A DNA stretch of 64,000 bases from Bettongia penicillata ogilbyi. Taxonomy: Eukaryota > Chordata > Mammalia > Diprotodontia > Potoroidae. The position numbers and the translations under genes are program-made. Below are positions 1 to 11,424 of this stretch, piece after piece. Where the stretch lies: contig JAJHZJ010000028.1 in the NCBI GenBank assembly GCA_023548195.1, positions 558,001 to 622,000 of the forward strand. The letters are read 5' to 3'. The notes below the pieces were generated by a model. It was not told the origin of the DNA. It searched no databases and saw only the letters and a program-made list of their open reading frames with translations. Within the stretch, counting starts at the first letter, position 1. Each line of letters starts with the position of its first letter.

Positions 1-404
1 GGAAACAATTCAAGACAGAATGCATCCAAATAAGTCAGCTGCAAGTCCACCTCAACAAATCAGTAGGAGATCCTAAGATCCAGTGCAGTGGAGCAGTCAA
101 AAGCCAATACCAGGTCCCACCATGTGCCTTAGCCTGACCTGGGGAATTGACAGACTCCAGCTTCAAGAACTTCCACATGCTTCAACATAGCCCCAAGCAA
201 AAAGGAAGCATCCAGTAGTCCGACAGTCTCATGCTTCAGTGTAGCCATGGGGAAACACAAAAAAACCCTGCCTCAGTACACACCAGATACCACCACTAGA
301 ACCCCAGATTACCACCAAGTAAGCTTCCAGATTCCTACAGCCTCCCAAAGCACCATCCACCACCGCCCCCCATCCCATAACTTAAGCATAGCACTAGTCA
401 TGAA
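1..404. other. Unassigned left edge, possibly L1 5' region
   Basis: No open frame or clear family signature. The stretch is richer in C and CA than its surroundings and leads straight into an L1 3' end at about 405. It could be the 5' region of an internally deleted L1, a layout seen twice elsewhere in this window, but I cannot align it to the other 5' regions by eye. Confidence 0.3.
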
Positions 405-1008
405 GGTGACCTTTTTGTGGTAGCAAATTATTGAAAACTGAGGGAATGCTCATCAACTAAGGAACCGCTAAGCAAGCTGTGATATACGAATGTTATGGAA
501 TACTGTTGTGTAATAAGAAATGATGAACAGGCAGATTTCAGAAAAACCTGGAAACATTGTAGGAACTAATACAAAGTGAAATGAGCAGAATGACAAAAAC
601 ATTGTACACTGAATCAGCGGTATTGTGTGATGATGAGTGACTCAGCTCTTCTCAGCAACACAATGATTCAAGACAAACACAAAGGACTAATGAAGGAAAA
701 TGCTATCCACGTCCAGATAAAGAACTAATGGACTCTGAATACAGATTGAAGAATACATTTTTTCATTTACTTTATTCTTTTTCATGTTTTTTCCTCTTCG
801 ATTTGTTTCTTCTTTCACAACTGTAACTAATATGGAAAATATGTTTTACATGATAATATAACCCAAACATAACCTATATCAAATTGACTACCATTTTAGG
901 AAGCAGGGGGAGGAAAGATAGAGGAAGAAAACTTTGGAAATGAATGCCAAAAATTGTCTTGACATGTCTTGACATTGGGAGAAAACACTATTAAAAAAGA
1001 AAAAAAAA
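405..1008 (+). mobile_element. L1 3' end (ORF2 C-terminus and 3' tail)
   Basis: Shows the usual order of a marsupial L1 3' end: the 'gtggtagcaaa..attgaaaa' segment, 'ggaatgctcatcaac', 'tatggaatactgttgtg', 'aagaaatgatgaacagg', then the stretch matching '..gactctgaatacagattgaag', a T-rich 3'UTR, a 'ggaagcagggggagg' purine patch and an A-rich end near 985-1010. The same series recurs at 14260-14640, 50840-51410 and 63780-64000. The reading frame is decayed. Confidence 0.85.
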
Positions 1009-1009
1009 G

Positions 1010-2829
1010 AGTGAGTTCTTAATATCTTTTTAAATATTATAAGGGGTACAAGGAAGAACTTTCTAAATAAGTAAATTCACTGCCGATGGAATGGAGTCGT
1101 TTTCAATGTAGTTTGTTCCCTATCACTGGAAGGGAAAGGGTCAATGATAGAGCTGATTCGAAAGGGTTTCCTTCATGATATGAGACCTTAAAGTAAAAGT
1201 CTAGTACATTCCTTTTCAAATCTAAGATTCTGTAATTATTTGAATCTATTTTATCCCTTCCTCACTTGTAAATGCTAGCAAATAAATGATTTTCCTCCAA
1301 AATTGCAAAGTCAAACTTATTTGACATAATTACAATACTAATTAGATTCCCTACCTCATCTACAGTTATGGTGACCTGGTGAATTCAATGTGTTTAATTT
1401 ATGATTTAAAAGTACAAAGTTCTACTAATCAGAATATATTCAAATGAAGTTTATGGGAATTTTGCCCCAAAATTATAAATCTTGATATCTCTTGATACTT
1501 TTGCAACATATTTTTCCCACAAAGTCACTTAATTACCTTGTGAAAAACAGAGACAGTTGATGGCTCGGTCAACTAAGTAAAAGGCCAAAAATCCAGGGAC
1601 AGCGTGTTCTAATTGTGACTGCCACTGAGTCTGCCATGTGACCTAGTAACTGTAATGTGTACATAAGTCTCTCAGTCACAGCCAGCTCAGTAGCACAGTT
1701 AAAAATTTGTTTTCAAAATAATCTAACCTTTAAATTTCTCACTCTCTCACCATGGGATTGCTTCCTCCTGCTGCCTCAATGACATTGTCAACTGAAACTC
1801 TAACAGAAAATGAACTTTTTCATTAAAAAAATATTCAGATATAGGGATTGCATATTGGATACCAACAGAGGGTAGAGAAATGGTGGATGAGTCCAGGGTG
1901 GAGGAGACATGTGGTCTTGTTAACAAAGCTTCTGCTGAGTTGCTGTTACTGCTGCTGCTGCTTTATATGCCTTCACTGACTGCTTCTTTGAGAATGTGAA
2001 GCTTACTCAGCATTTATTGTCTACCCTCCACCCTCCCCAGCACTACATTTCTCTATAAGGAAAAGACACAGAAAGACCAATTACTTATATGTGTCTGGCA
2101 CAGTGTTTGCTAGAGAACATTCTACATGCCACTATATAATCCTGAACTTTGTATGCATACTTCTTACACATCTTATAAAACTCACTCCTGATTTCATTTT
2201 AGAATTAAAGGCCTCATTTTAGAAACTTCTCCTTTCTCCTACCCTCACACAAAAGATGCTTAATATTTACTTATATTGTTACATATACAATTTGGGTAGG
2301 TAACACCTGATTAACTCAATGTAATCACTCTGTTCCTAGCTACAAGGAGTTCAAAGTTGTACTCAACACACACATTCCCAAAAATTATGAACAAATGTAT
2401 TTTTTGTAAACCAAACTCTACCTTCCTTTTGATTTACTTTGTAATTCCAGAAATGTATATTTTTGATCTGCCCAAGAAAAGACAAAAATATTTATTTCAA
2501 AACATTTGAGTTGTGGAAAGATTTTGGAAATAATAATTAAATGCAAAACAATCCTTTCTACAAAACAAGACTAATGAACTAGTTAATGTTGCCATGAACT
2601 ATCAAAGTGGAATGATTGCCTGTGAGGGATGAAAATTGGAAAAGCTTCATCTCACTGGGAGAACATTTTATATAAAAGAAAGAGAAAAAATCTTCTGAGG
2701 ACAGCTTACTTGTTCAGTTCACTTCTGGCACTTTTCCATGCATCTTTAGCACAGGTGTTGAATTTCCAAACACACCAGAGACAATTTAGATCCTAGCCAA
2801 TTCTGCTATAAACTTACAGTCTGGCCAAA
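1010..2829. other. No gene seen; faint MIR-like scraps
   Basis: AT-rich sequence without a recognisable gene. About 1185-1240 resembles a MIR 3' part ('ccttttcaaatctaagattctgtaat'-like wording), and 1560-1690 has weak MIR core wording ('catgtgacctagtaac'). A short CTG-repeat run lies at about 1945-1963. The rest looks single-copy. Confidence 0.4.
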
Positions 2830-2975
2830 GTGAACTATTCTCTATCCTCAAACCGCCTGTATACTTTCCCTACTCCCTGTCCCTACTAATACTAATCCCT
2901 CCACCTGCAATGCTCTCCCAGTCCCTATTTCCTCCTGTTGAAATTGTACACATCTTTCTAGTCTAGCATATTATT
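2830..2975 (+). mobile_element. L2 LINE fragment
   Basis: Contains the L2 coding-strand wording 'ctgcaatgctctcccagtccc..cctcctgttgaaat', typical of the L2 ORF2 3' region just before the 3'UTR. It is short and diverged, with no open frame. Confidence 0.55.
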
Positions 2976-3311
2976 TTGATCATATCAGCAATAAAGATTC
3001 ACTTTATCTTTAAAAATTAAGTTGTCTTCAAGGTTCTCCCCAAAGCAATATATGAGAAGGGACTTTTCGTTGCCTCCCATCCCTTTTTTGTAGAGTCATG
3101 GGACTATGGGTGTGGAACATTGCATATAGCATTGTATGAGGTGATTTTGTTGCACTTTTTCCCAATTGTTATATTCTTTCATATAACAAATTTTTTTTGG
3201 AAGTAGGGGGAAAAGATTTTGGAAAGTGTAGCAGTGGCAAAAGTGATATCTAACAATCTATTTGATTTATCTTGTTTTTAGTTTAAGAATTGGAAGATGG
3301 AAAGACATAGG

Positions 3312-3520
3312 TTCACCTTTGTCCTCAGACACTTTCTAGCTATATGATGCTGAGAAAATCACTAAACTTTGCTCAGTCTCAGTTTCTTCAGAAGAAAAAA
3401 TGGGGATAATAGCAGCACCTTTCTCCCAAGATTGTTTCCAGGATCAAATTAGATACTAGTACAATACTTTGCAAATTTTGAAGTGCTACATAAATGCAAG
3501 TTGTGATGGTGATGAAGATG
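3312..3520 (+). mobile_element. MIR / CORE-SINE
   Basis: Reads as a plus-strand MIR: 'cctcagacactttctagctatatgat', a decayed 'gtctcagtttcttca', 'atggggataatagcagcacct', then 'caaattagatactag..tttgcaaa' and a GAT-rich tail at 3502-3550. That is the conserved CORE block followed by the LINE2-like 3' part. Confidence 0.75.
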
Positions 3521-3524
3521 AAAA

Positions 3525-4155
3525 CGATGATCACGTTGATTATGATGATATAGTCCCATATAGCACCTTTCCTTTTAAATGGAGGATAAATCATTAAATA
3601 ATACAGAATACAAATGATACAGAGGCAAGACTCATCATTAAAAAAAATAAGACAGAACCTAGACAAAGGCAAGAGAGAAAAATTATAGAAGCAGACATGA
3701 GGAAAAATTATTACTTTGACAACATGGCAGAAGAAATGAGATACTGGAGTAAGGGACACCTGGTGGATATGAAGTTAAGGGAAGTACATGCATTGAATTA
3801 CTTAATGTGGCACTTGCATTCCAGATACAATTAACTGGAGGCACTAAAATGAAGAGGACAGGTGCCAAAGGTTGATCTGTCCCCCACTTTCCTAAGCAAT
3901 ATACATGGCATTGTTCAAATAAACTCATTTCAACATGGTTCAGTCAATCTATTTTCATTTCACTCTCTATTATTCTTATTAGCTTTGACATATCTCAAAC
4001 CAAATTTAGCACTTAGTCATGAACTTTTTATATTTTTAAAACCAAGATTTTTGTCAAATGACTACAACCAGGAATTCATCAGAGGCAGGGGCATGTTATG
4101 GAAAACGTATTTTCTCCTTTTCGATAGGCATGATTTGTTTTGACTGAACAGTTTA
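3525..4155. other. No feature recognised
   Basis: AT-rich sequence with several short overlapping open frames on both strands. None has a domain, codon bias or repeated motif that would argue for a gene. Confidence 0.5.
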
Positions 4156-4157
4156 AA

Positions 4158-4366
4158 ATTGTGTGTGTGTGTGTACATATACTCAAGTACACACATATAC
4201 GTACATGTGTATTTATAATTACTCCAGTTCTTCCTTCCTGCCCCCTTTCTTACATCTTTCTTTCATTCCTTCCTTCATTTGTCCTCTCTTCCTTTCTCCC
4301 TCTCTTCTTCCTCTTTTCTCTGTTCTTTCCTCCCTCGTTTCTCCTCTTCTTCCTCCTTCTTCATGA
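4158..4366. repeat. GT microsatellite and long pyrimidine tract
   Basis: A short (GT)n run at about 4158-4174 is followed by CA/TA sequence. From about 4228 to 4366 nearly all bases are C or T, built from degenerate CTTT, CCTT and TCC units. The open frames over it (Pro/Leu/Ser/Phe-rich) are simple-repeat translations. Confidence 0.85.
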
Positions 4367-4439
4367 TTGTTCAGGTGGTCCAGCTCACTCTCCTCTGGGC
4401 AATTTCCTGTTTATTAGTATTCTTTTTAAAAGTCTGTAC

Positions 4440-4600
4440 ACATATCTCAACAAGATAAATTAGATGTGGTCTAACCAGAGAAGAGTACAACAGATCTATC
4501 ACTTCTGTATATCTGTCTTAATGAAACCTAAGATGTCACTTGCTTATTGTGCTGCTATATCACATGACCTATTTATATTAAGTCTTCCGTCCAGGTTGAG
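4440..4600 (+). mobile_element. Ancient L3/CR1-like LINE fragment
   Basis: Wording such as 'gatgtggtctaaccagagaag', 'cttaatgaaacctaagatg' and 'tgctgctatatcacatgacc' resembles an old CR1-clade LINE 3' region found across mammals. Identification is from memory of the general pattern and is tentative. Confidence 0.4.
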
Positions 4601-5004
4601 GAAGAAGGAAAGTCTTCAAAGTGGAGATATAATCTGAATTTTGCTTGAACTCTTTGGGAGCACTGAAAAACTTAGGTGACCTATTTGAATTCTCGGTGTG
4701 TTTCTTATTTTGAAAATAATGATAGTGATACTGGTTATTTCATTATTTGGATATAAATGAGCTCATATTAAGCTCTTTAATGATAAAATATCCCTGTACA
4801 TTTCTTCCTTTACAAATCCTAACCATGCTTTAACCAGAGGTAATATGCCACCTACTCCATTACATTTTTTCCTATCCCTTTCCTTGATTGGAAACAATTT
4901 TCCTTTATCTAAGCTTCAACCACCATTTGCTTCTATCTCTCTTTTTGTTTTTGTTTGGGAGATGAAGTGGTACAGAACTTAACTGGTGACAGGAGAGGCA
5001 GTAT

Positions 5005-5180
5005 ATAACAATAGAAAGAGAGATAGATTTAGGAAATTGGAAAGTTTAAATTCTGTCTCTGTTACTACTATTCCTGTGAAGCTAGGAAGTTATTTAATCT
5101 CCCTGACTCTTTCCTCAACCATAAAAAAGGGAGGACTAGATGACTGCTAAGGTCCCTTAAATAGTAGATTTGTTGTTCTA
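5005..5180 (+). mobile_element. MIR / CORE-SINE
   Basis: Carries diverged MIR features: 'aattctgtctctgttac', 'gctaggaagttatttaatctcc', 'aaccataaaaaagggaggactagatgactgctaaggtccctt'-type wording in order. Preceded and followed by unassigned AT-rich DNA (4600-5005 and 5180-5900). Confidence 0.65.
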
Positions 5181-5907
5181 GCAATTCTATTTTTTGCAGC
5201 AAATTTTCTCTGAGTGGGTGATTTTTATGGTGTCATTATCCATAGGAGGGAAAATAGAGGGAGAGGGAAATAATCTACACACAAAATATATCTATCCAAG
5301 TGGTTTATCAAAGCATATATGTATGGCATGGGGTATGTGGGATGCTCAGGAAAGACTAACTCTTCTTGTGTGAGTGCTTGACAAACCCTTTTCAGGGCTA
5401 CTCATCCACTTTCAGTGTTTACCTGTCACTTACTCTCATATATGGCTCCAAGAAGCATGTATAGCAAATACCACTCAATAGACTCTCTTGGAAGATGGGA
5501 TGAACCAGCTTGATGATGAACAATAGACTTCAGACTTATTGGGGAGTTAGAAGGATTTCTACCCAAAGAATATGAAGACTTCTCTCAGTGGAATGAGTGG
5601 ATAAGAACAATTTGTTCCAATAAAGGCAATGGAAACAGTCATTGCAGAGTACTTACAGCTAGGTAAGACGTTAAAGATGCCAGGATCATCCACTGTATAG
5701 TGGGCCTTTGCCAGTTGTCCAAACTTTTTTTTTTACCGTCACAGAACTTAGATGACTGGAAGAGAGAATGAAGTTGATGTCTTTGTGCAACTCTGCCTCA
5801 TTTGAATTCAAGTGCATAGAAGTCAAGACATCACCTATCACATCATGATGTCTTTGGTCCTTGGAAAATGAAGGATAAGCAACACAAACACAATATAACA
5901 ATAGGTA
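5180..5907. other. No feature recognised
   Basis: AT-rich sequence without repeats or credible coding capacity that I can recognise. Confidence 0.5.
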
Positions 5908-5972
5908 TATATATAGAGAGAGAAATGGAGAAAGAGAGAGAGAGGGAGAGGGAAAGTGAGACAGAGAGAGAA
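5908..5972. repeat. (GA)n purine tract
   Basis: Degenerate (AG)n/(GAGA)n run on the plus strand, starting after a short TA run. It ends at 'gagagaac' followed by an A run. Confidence 0.85.
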
Positions 5973-6716
5973 CAAAAAAAAAGCATGTGCCATAATGATG
6001 AAGAAAAGTACTAGCGTATGAATACAGAAGACCTGATTCTCAGGTTTTGGCAAATCTCTAAACTGAATGACAGCTCCTTTATACACACGTATCAGGCAGC
6101 CTCCTTGATGAGCTTCCAGGCCTGTGTTATGGAAGCTCACCATACAAATCTTCTTATCTTTGGAATTGATATATTACTTTTCACACAAAGTCATGTACTC
6201 TGGTTTTGCTTGACTTTTGTTACTTGGTTCATACAATGGAGGCAAACATTAAAAAAAGAATTAAAATGTTCCGAATGTGCCAGAAACTGTGAAAGCTTCT
6301 CTGAGGAAAGTAGGAGACACATATGGCATTGGTGCCTGGAACCTAGATGAGAAAAAAAGAAGAAAGCACATGAAACAATAGCAAACACTACATCAAGATA
6401 TAAAATTAGGTATTAGGTATGAAATTGATTTCAAGTCCCAGAGGAATTAAGAAAGGGAGCAGGATCATTTTGGGCTGGAAAACTGAGTGTCAGTAGCAGT
6501 AAAGCAGGAAACACAGAAACAGATACATACTCTCGCTCTTTCCTCTCTCTCCTCTGCTAATGTCTGTCCTTCCCACATCTTCAACCAGAACTACATCCAA
6601 GAATGCTTTCACCTGAAGGGGTAAGGGAACTGAGCAACTTACTGAAGGCAAATAAAAGAAAGAGCTGGAATTTGAAGCCAATTCCAAGTACCAATGGGTT
6701 TTCTACTATTGCTTTT
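5973..6716. other. No feature recognised
   Basis: Includes a 110-codon open frame (6018-6350, plus) with no recognisable domain, no repeat copy in the window and frames open on the opposite strand too. I see no basis to call a gene. Confidence 0.45.
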
Positions 6717-6717
6717 G

Positions 6718-6780
<63 letters not shown>

Positions 6781-6935
6781 ATACATATATGTGTGTATAT
6801 ATAGATAGATAGATACAGATATATTTATATCTCTATATATGCATATATACATATATCTATCTATATCTAGCTAAATATATGTGCGTATATATGTATATAT
6901 ATATGTATATATATATACATATATATTTATATCCA
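6717..6935. repeat. (TA)n/(GT)n compound microsatellite
   Basis: Starts with a pure (AT)n run at about 6720-6766, passes into (GT)n at about 6767-6780, then into imperfect TA/CA/GATA units to about 6935. Alternating purine-pyrimidine sequence of this length can form cruciform or Z-type structures. Confidence 0.9.
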
Positions 6936-7309
6936 CAAATGTAAGAATTTAGACTCTGGAAAGTGAAATTACTTTCCTTGGGTCACTATCCTAGAAGACT
7001 TGTGATGATAAATAGAATTTTCATCTATTTGAAGTACTATCACATGGAAGAAGGAATTGACATATTTTCCTTTGCTAAAGTGGACAGAACTAGTAATTGC
7101 AGTGGGGGAGCTGTTGAAGAACAAAATTTAGTTTGAGGTAGAGAAAAAAATTGCTAATCATGAGAGCTATAAGAAACTGTCCTAACTCCAGTAGGACAGA
7201 GGAATCTCATGAGAAAAAGGTGGCTTTAAGGGAAGGCAGTAATCTGCCTTAACTGAGATGATATAGGTGACATTATTTATACCCTTGTCTCTTATCAGGG
7301 ATGACATAG

Positions 7310-7385
7310 AAGGCATTCTTCGAGTATGGGTTGACCTAGATGGCTTCTGAGGTCCCTTCCAACTCTGAAATTTTTGTGATGACCT
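7310..7385 (+). mobile_element. MIR 3' fragment
   Basis: 'gacctagatggcttctgagg' followed by 'tcccttccaactctgaaat' is the well-conserved 3' segment of MIR-type CORE-SINEs. The tRNA-derived head is missing. Confidence 0.7.
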
Positions 7386-7919
7386 TAGCATCAGAGGAGA
7401 TCTTTAATAATGAAAAAAGGACAAGGATTTTTTTAAAGGGGAAATAACAAAAACTAACTGAGCAGTAATAAAACCTGGGAATGAAGACATAGCCAGGAGG
7501 GACTGTCAGACCAGGGATGTAGTTGACCCAGAAAAGGTGGCATTAAACTTTCTGCCCCCCTCTTTTTCTGACAGAACTTCAGGGAAGAAGACACCACCAT
7601 AGAGAAAACAACATGTGGGAGGTAAATAGGGTCAGCAGTTGCTTCTCTGAGTCATTTAACTTTTTTTTTTTCATTCTTTTTCTTTAAGATATAGCAGTTG
7701 ATCACTCCTATATTATAGTATCATTTTAGCACCAATTATCTCTCTTGCCTATATTTTTCACTATATCCCAAGATCCTTAATTTTTATTTATACCAAAAAT
7801 ATGTTTGCATCAAATTTAATAAACATGCTTTTGACTGAGTGATTTATATGCTATTAAATCTATATAATAATTTGGTTAAAAGTTTTAAAACACTGTCATG
7901 AACCAACTATGAATATAAC
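7386..7919. other. No feature recognised
   Basis: Mixed-composition then AT-rich sequence; no repeat family or gene recognised. The end may belong to the L1 remnant that follows. Confidence 0.4.
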
Positions 7920-8800
7920 ACACCTCCCTAAATATTTCAGACTTTTTTTCTGTAAATAATGTTTGATAATTTCACTTATCTAACTCCTAATGCCATGATG
8001 ATTCCCAGATATTTAATGCATTATTTTTACTATCATCTTAAATGGAATTTCTCTTACTCTTAAATTGGATACTTATATACTAAAAAGAAGCTTATTTTTA
8101 TAGATACACCATTTATTTTATGGAACCTTCCTTCAAAATCAAGATTCTAATTGTCTCTTAACTGTTGATTCTGATTCTCTAATGTTCTCTAAATAATCAT
8201 ACTGTTTCCAAATTTAGATGATATTGTCTCTTTTATGTACTATTGTTCACATCTTTTTTTTTCTTATTGTTATAGCCAGAATGTCTAGTTTTATACCAAA
8301 TATTAGTGAAGAGAGACTGGAACTCTGGATCATTTCTTTGTCCCTGATCTTATGAGAATAATTTCCAACATTTCTCTTCTACAAATAATGCCAAATTTGA
8401 ATTTTAAGTTAGGATTGATAATATCAAGATAATTTTCTTCTATTTCTATACAGTTTACTTTTGTAAAATCTTAATTTTTAATATGAGTTGTGTACTGTGT
8501 CCCACCTTTTTCTGCATTAGGTGGTAAAAATGGTTTTATTTAATTCACATTTGTGTGATATCATGTTTTTAGTTGTCCTAATTATAAATCATTCCTGTAT
8601 TCTGGCTATAAATCTATCCTTGTCAGAATGTTTTATCTTTATTTTTTTCATATTTTATTTAATATTTTGGTATCACTATTTGTTACAGAGACTGGCTTGT
8701 AAATTATCTTTCTGTATTTTTTCTATGGCTTGAACATCAGGGCTATATATATCTGATATAATGAGTCTGGTAATGTGCATTTCTTCTCTATTTTTGCATA
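7920..8800 (-). mobile_element. Ancient L1 ORF2 (reverse-transcriptase region) remnant
   Basis: The plus strand reads as reverse-complement L1 ORF2: 'agccagaatgtctag' then 'tttgtccctgatcttat', 'tttttctgcattag' and 'cattcctgtattctggctataaatc' occur in the order expected for the antisense of the RT domain. It is heavily diverged, with many stops. Older than the other L1 copies in the window judging by its decay. Confidence 0.6.
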
Positions 8801-9221
8801 TTGTTTAGCTAGAAAAGGAATTATTTGTGCTTTATATATCTGATAGAAAAATTACCAAAAATAATTAGAGGAGAATTGAAGGAGGTAAATTCACAACTCT
8901 TACCACAGGAATAATTGTTAAGCTAACAAGAGACACAGGAGAGCATAAAAGGGAAAACAGAATTTTGATTACAGGCAATTAAAACACTTTTGTATAAACA
9001 AGATAAATGTAGCTAGGATAAGAAGGGAAACTTAAAATTTGCAAAAGAAAAAAGACAAATCACAAATAATACAGGTTTGATATTTAACCTATATGTGATT
9101 TTGATATAGTTAAACAAGGAGACTGGACGCTTCATTTTGTTGATTCAGGGAACTCTGAGAGAAGACATTCTACCAATGAAGGTTGAAATTTACAAAAAAG
9201 GTTCCAGTCTTAGACAGTTTA

Positions 9222-9352
9222 CTCAATCAATAAGAGGTTAAGTGACTTGCTCAAGGTTGCATAGCCAGTATATATTGGAGGGAGTAGTATTTGAAACTCT
9301 GTCTCCCAGATTGTGAAGTCGGCTCTTTATTCACCACAACAGAATGGTGAAA
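9222..9352 (-). mobile_element. MIR / CORE-SINE, antisense
   Basis: 'gtgacttgctcaaggttgca', 'tagccagta', 'atttgaaactctgtctcc' and 'ctctttattcaccac' give the MIR core reversed, ending in the tRNA-like head. Strand is minus because the head lies at the right-hand end. Confidence 0.75.
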
Positions 9353-9417
9353 TATGTAGATAAAATGAGGCTCAAAACAATTCCATTTTGCTTGAACCAG
9401 ATTAAAATGAAATTTGG

Positions 9418-10075
9418 AAATATTTTTTTTACAAATTTATTTATTTTTAGTTATCAACAATCACTTCTATAAGTTCCAAATTTTCTGCCCTTTCCTTACA
9501 CCCTCCCTCTCCACAATGGCATGAAATCTTATCTGGGGTCTACACATACATTCTTTTAAATACATTTTCATATGAGTCACATTGCATAGAAGAATTAAAT
9601 GAATGGGAGAAATGAATGGGATATGGATAACATTTTGCATCACTAGTCCTTTGGAAATGTTTTAGGCCCTTGAATTGCTGTGAAGGGCTAAATGCATCAA
9701 AACAGTCCTCACACACTGGCTATTACTATGTATAATATTCTCCTGACTGCTCAGTTCTCTTGGTATCAGTTCATCCGTCTTTCCAGGTTTTTCTGAAGTC
9801 TGCCTGTTCATCATTTCTTATACCACAATGGTATTCCATTACATTCATATACCATAATTTGTTCAGCTATTCACCAGTTGATAGACATCCCCTCAATGTC
9901 CAATTCTTGGCCATCCAAAAAAGAACTGCTATAAATATTTTTGTACATGTGAATTCTTTTCTCATTTTTATGATCTCTTTGGGATATAGCCCTAGAAGTG
10001 ACATTGACAGGTCAAAGGATATCCACATTTTTATAGCCCTTTGGGCATAGTGGAAATACTTTTTTAAAAAATAAA
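9418..10075 (-). mobile_element. L1 3' end, antisense
   Basis: Begins with a T-rich poly(A) complement near 9422-9450, then the 3'UTR ('ccaaattttctgccc', 'acattttcatatgag'), then ORF2 C-terminal antisense wording: 'ttcatcatttcttatacc', 'atggtattccattac', 'tcaccagttgatagacatcc', 'gatctctttgggatatagcc', 'ggtcaaaggatatccac', 'agccctttgggcatag'. It stops there, so this is a 5'-truncated insertion. Confidence 0.9.
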
Positions 10076-10194
10076 AATTCAATAGAATACAGACATTGTT
10101 ATTATGTAGTTTTCTAAGTCAATATGTGTCAGAATTCCTTTTATAAGATTTGGTGGCTCCATTTCCCTTTGAGTTTGATATCACTACAAGAGTT

Positions 10195-10295
10195 TACACA
10201 TACACACACATACATATACACATATGTATTTATATACATCTACATATGCCAACATATAGTATTTATGTATGTATATGCATATGAATATATATAGT
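10195..10295. repeat. CA/TA low-complexity repeat
   Basis: Imperfect (CA)n and (TA)n with ATGT units between the antisense L1 end and the next, plus-strand L1 fragment. Confidence 0.7.
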
Positions 10296-10329
10296 ACTAA
10301 GAAAAATATTCTAATAATCAGTGTTCAAG

Positions 10330-10860
10330 TGTTATGTTTTCAAAAGAATTGCAAGTGATCAGCAGCTATATGAGTAATTTCTCCAAATCAATGTTAATAA
10401 GAGAAAAAACAGTTATCATTACACCAGGGTATTACCACATACCCAGAAATTGACAAATATAACAAAGGATGAGACAGTCAAAACTGATGGGGCTACAGAA
10501 AGACAGGAACACTAATACACTGTGTTTGTTAGAGTTATGATAGATCTAAACAATCTGGAAAACAATTTAGAATTATGTGATGAAAGTGACTATGCATGCC
10601 ATTTCAATCAGAGATCTTATGCCTAGGAATATAACCAAGAGAAATCAAAGACATTAAGAAAGGTCTTATATACACCAATTTACCATTGATTGGTAAATAG
10701 CTAAACATATTGTAATACATGAATGTATTGAAATGCCATAACTCCTTATAAGTCACAAATACAAGAAAATCAAAGAAACAGAAAAACACATGCCTGTGTA
10801 GTGAAGTAGGCAAAATTAGGAACACAGAAAATACAACCAATGACTATGGAAACAAAACTA
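10330..10860 (+). mobile_element. Old L1 3' end (ORF2 C-terminus)
   Basis: A strongly diverged L1 C-terminal segment: 'gggtattaccacata', 'gaacactaatacactgtg', 'caatctggaaaacaatttag', 'cctaggaatataacc', 'ccattgattggtaaatagc' and 'atgccataactcc' follow L1 order. More mutated than the copies at 14.2, 51 and 63.5 kb, so older. Confidence 0.7.
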
Positions 10861-10899
10861 GGGATTTTACAAATAAACAATACCCCTATTACATCAGAA

Positions 10900-11416
10900 C
10901 AGTCATTCTCAAGCCATTTGGTCTCAAGATCCCTTTATATTCTTAAAATTTGTTGAGGAAAGCAAAGAATTTTGTTTATGTCAATTATATCAATCAAATA
11001 TTTACCCTATAGAAATTAAAGCTGATAACATAGAAATCATTCATTCATTTAAATGAGAAACCCTTTATATGTTAACATAAATTATTTTGTGAAAAAATAA
11101 CTATATTCCTTTCAAAACAAAAACAGAGAGAGTGGCATTGTTTTAACATGTTTTACAAATCTCATTTATGTCTAGCTTGATAGAAAGCAGCTAGATTCTC
11201 ATATCTGCTTCTGCATTGTATTTGTTTCAATATGTTGGTTTTCTTGAAATATGTAAAGAAAATGCAGCCTCACACAGATGTGTAGCTAGAAAGGGATCAT
11301 CATTTCAATAGGAAAATACTTTCTTCTGATCATGAAAATATGTTTGACCTTGAAGATCCCTTGAAAGGGTCTCAGGTATCCCTAGGAGTTACAGACCACA
11401 CTTTGGGTAACTACTC
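10900..11416. mobile_element. hAT (Charlie-type) DNA transposon relic
   Basis: Starts 'cagtcattctcaagcc' and ends 'cacactttgggtaactactc', an imperfect inverted pair of the hAT type (ideal CAGnGGTTCTCAA). The interior has 'gtggcattgttttaacat', 'tagaaagcagctagattctc' and 'atatctgcttctgcattg', wording I recognise from a non-coding hAT family shared by placental and marsupial mammals. I could not see a convincing 8-bp TSD. No transposase reading frame is present. Confidence 0.7.
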
Positions 11417-11424
11417 CCTTACAG

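Noticed and set aside
4140..4463. 107-codon frame rich in Leu/Phe/Ser/Pro that looks membrane-like
   Set aside because: Translation of a pyrimidine-rich low-complexity tract and its GT microsatellite.
6018..6350. 110-codon plus-strand frame
   Set aside because: No recognisable domain, no homologous copy in the window, and open frames on the opposite strand. Length is within chance for AT-moderate sequence scanned in six frames over 64 kb.
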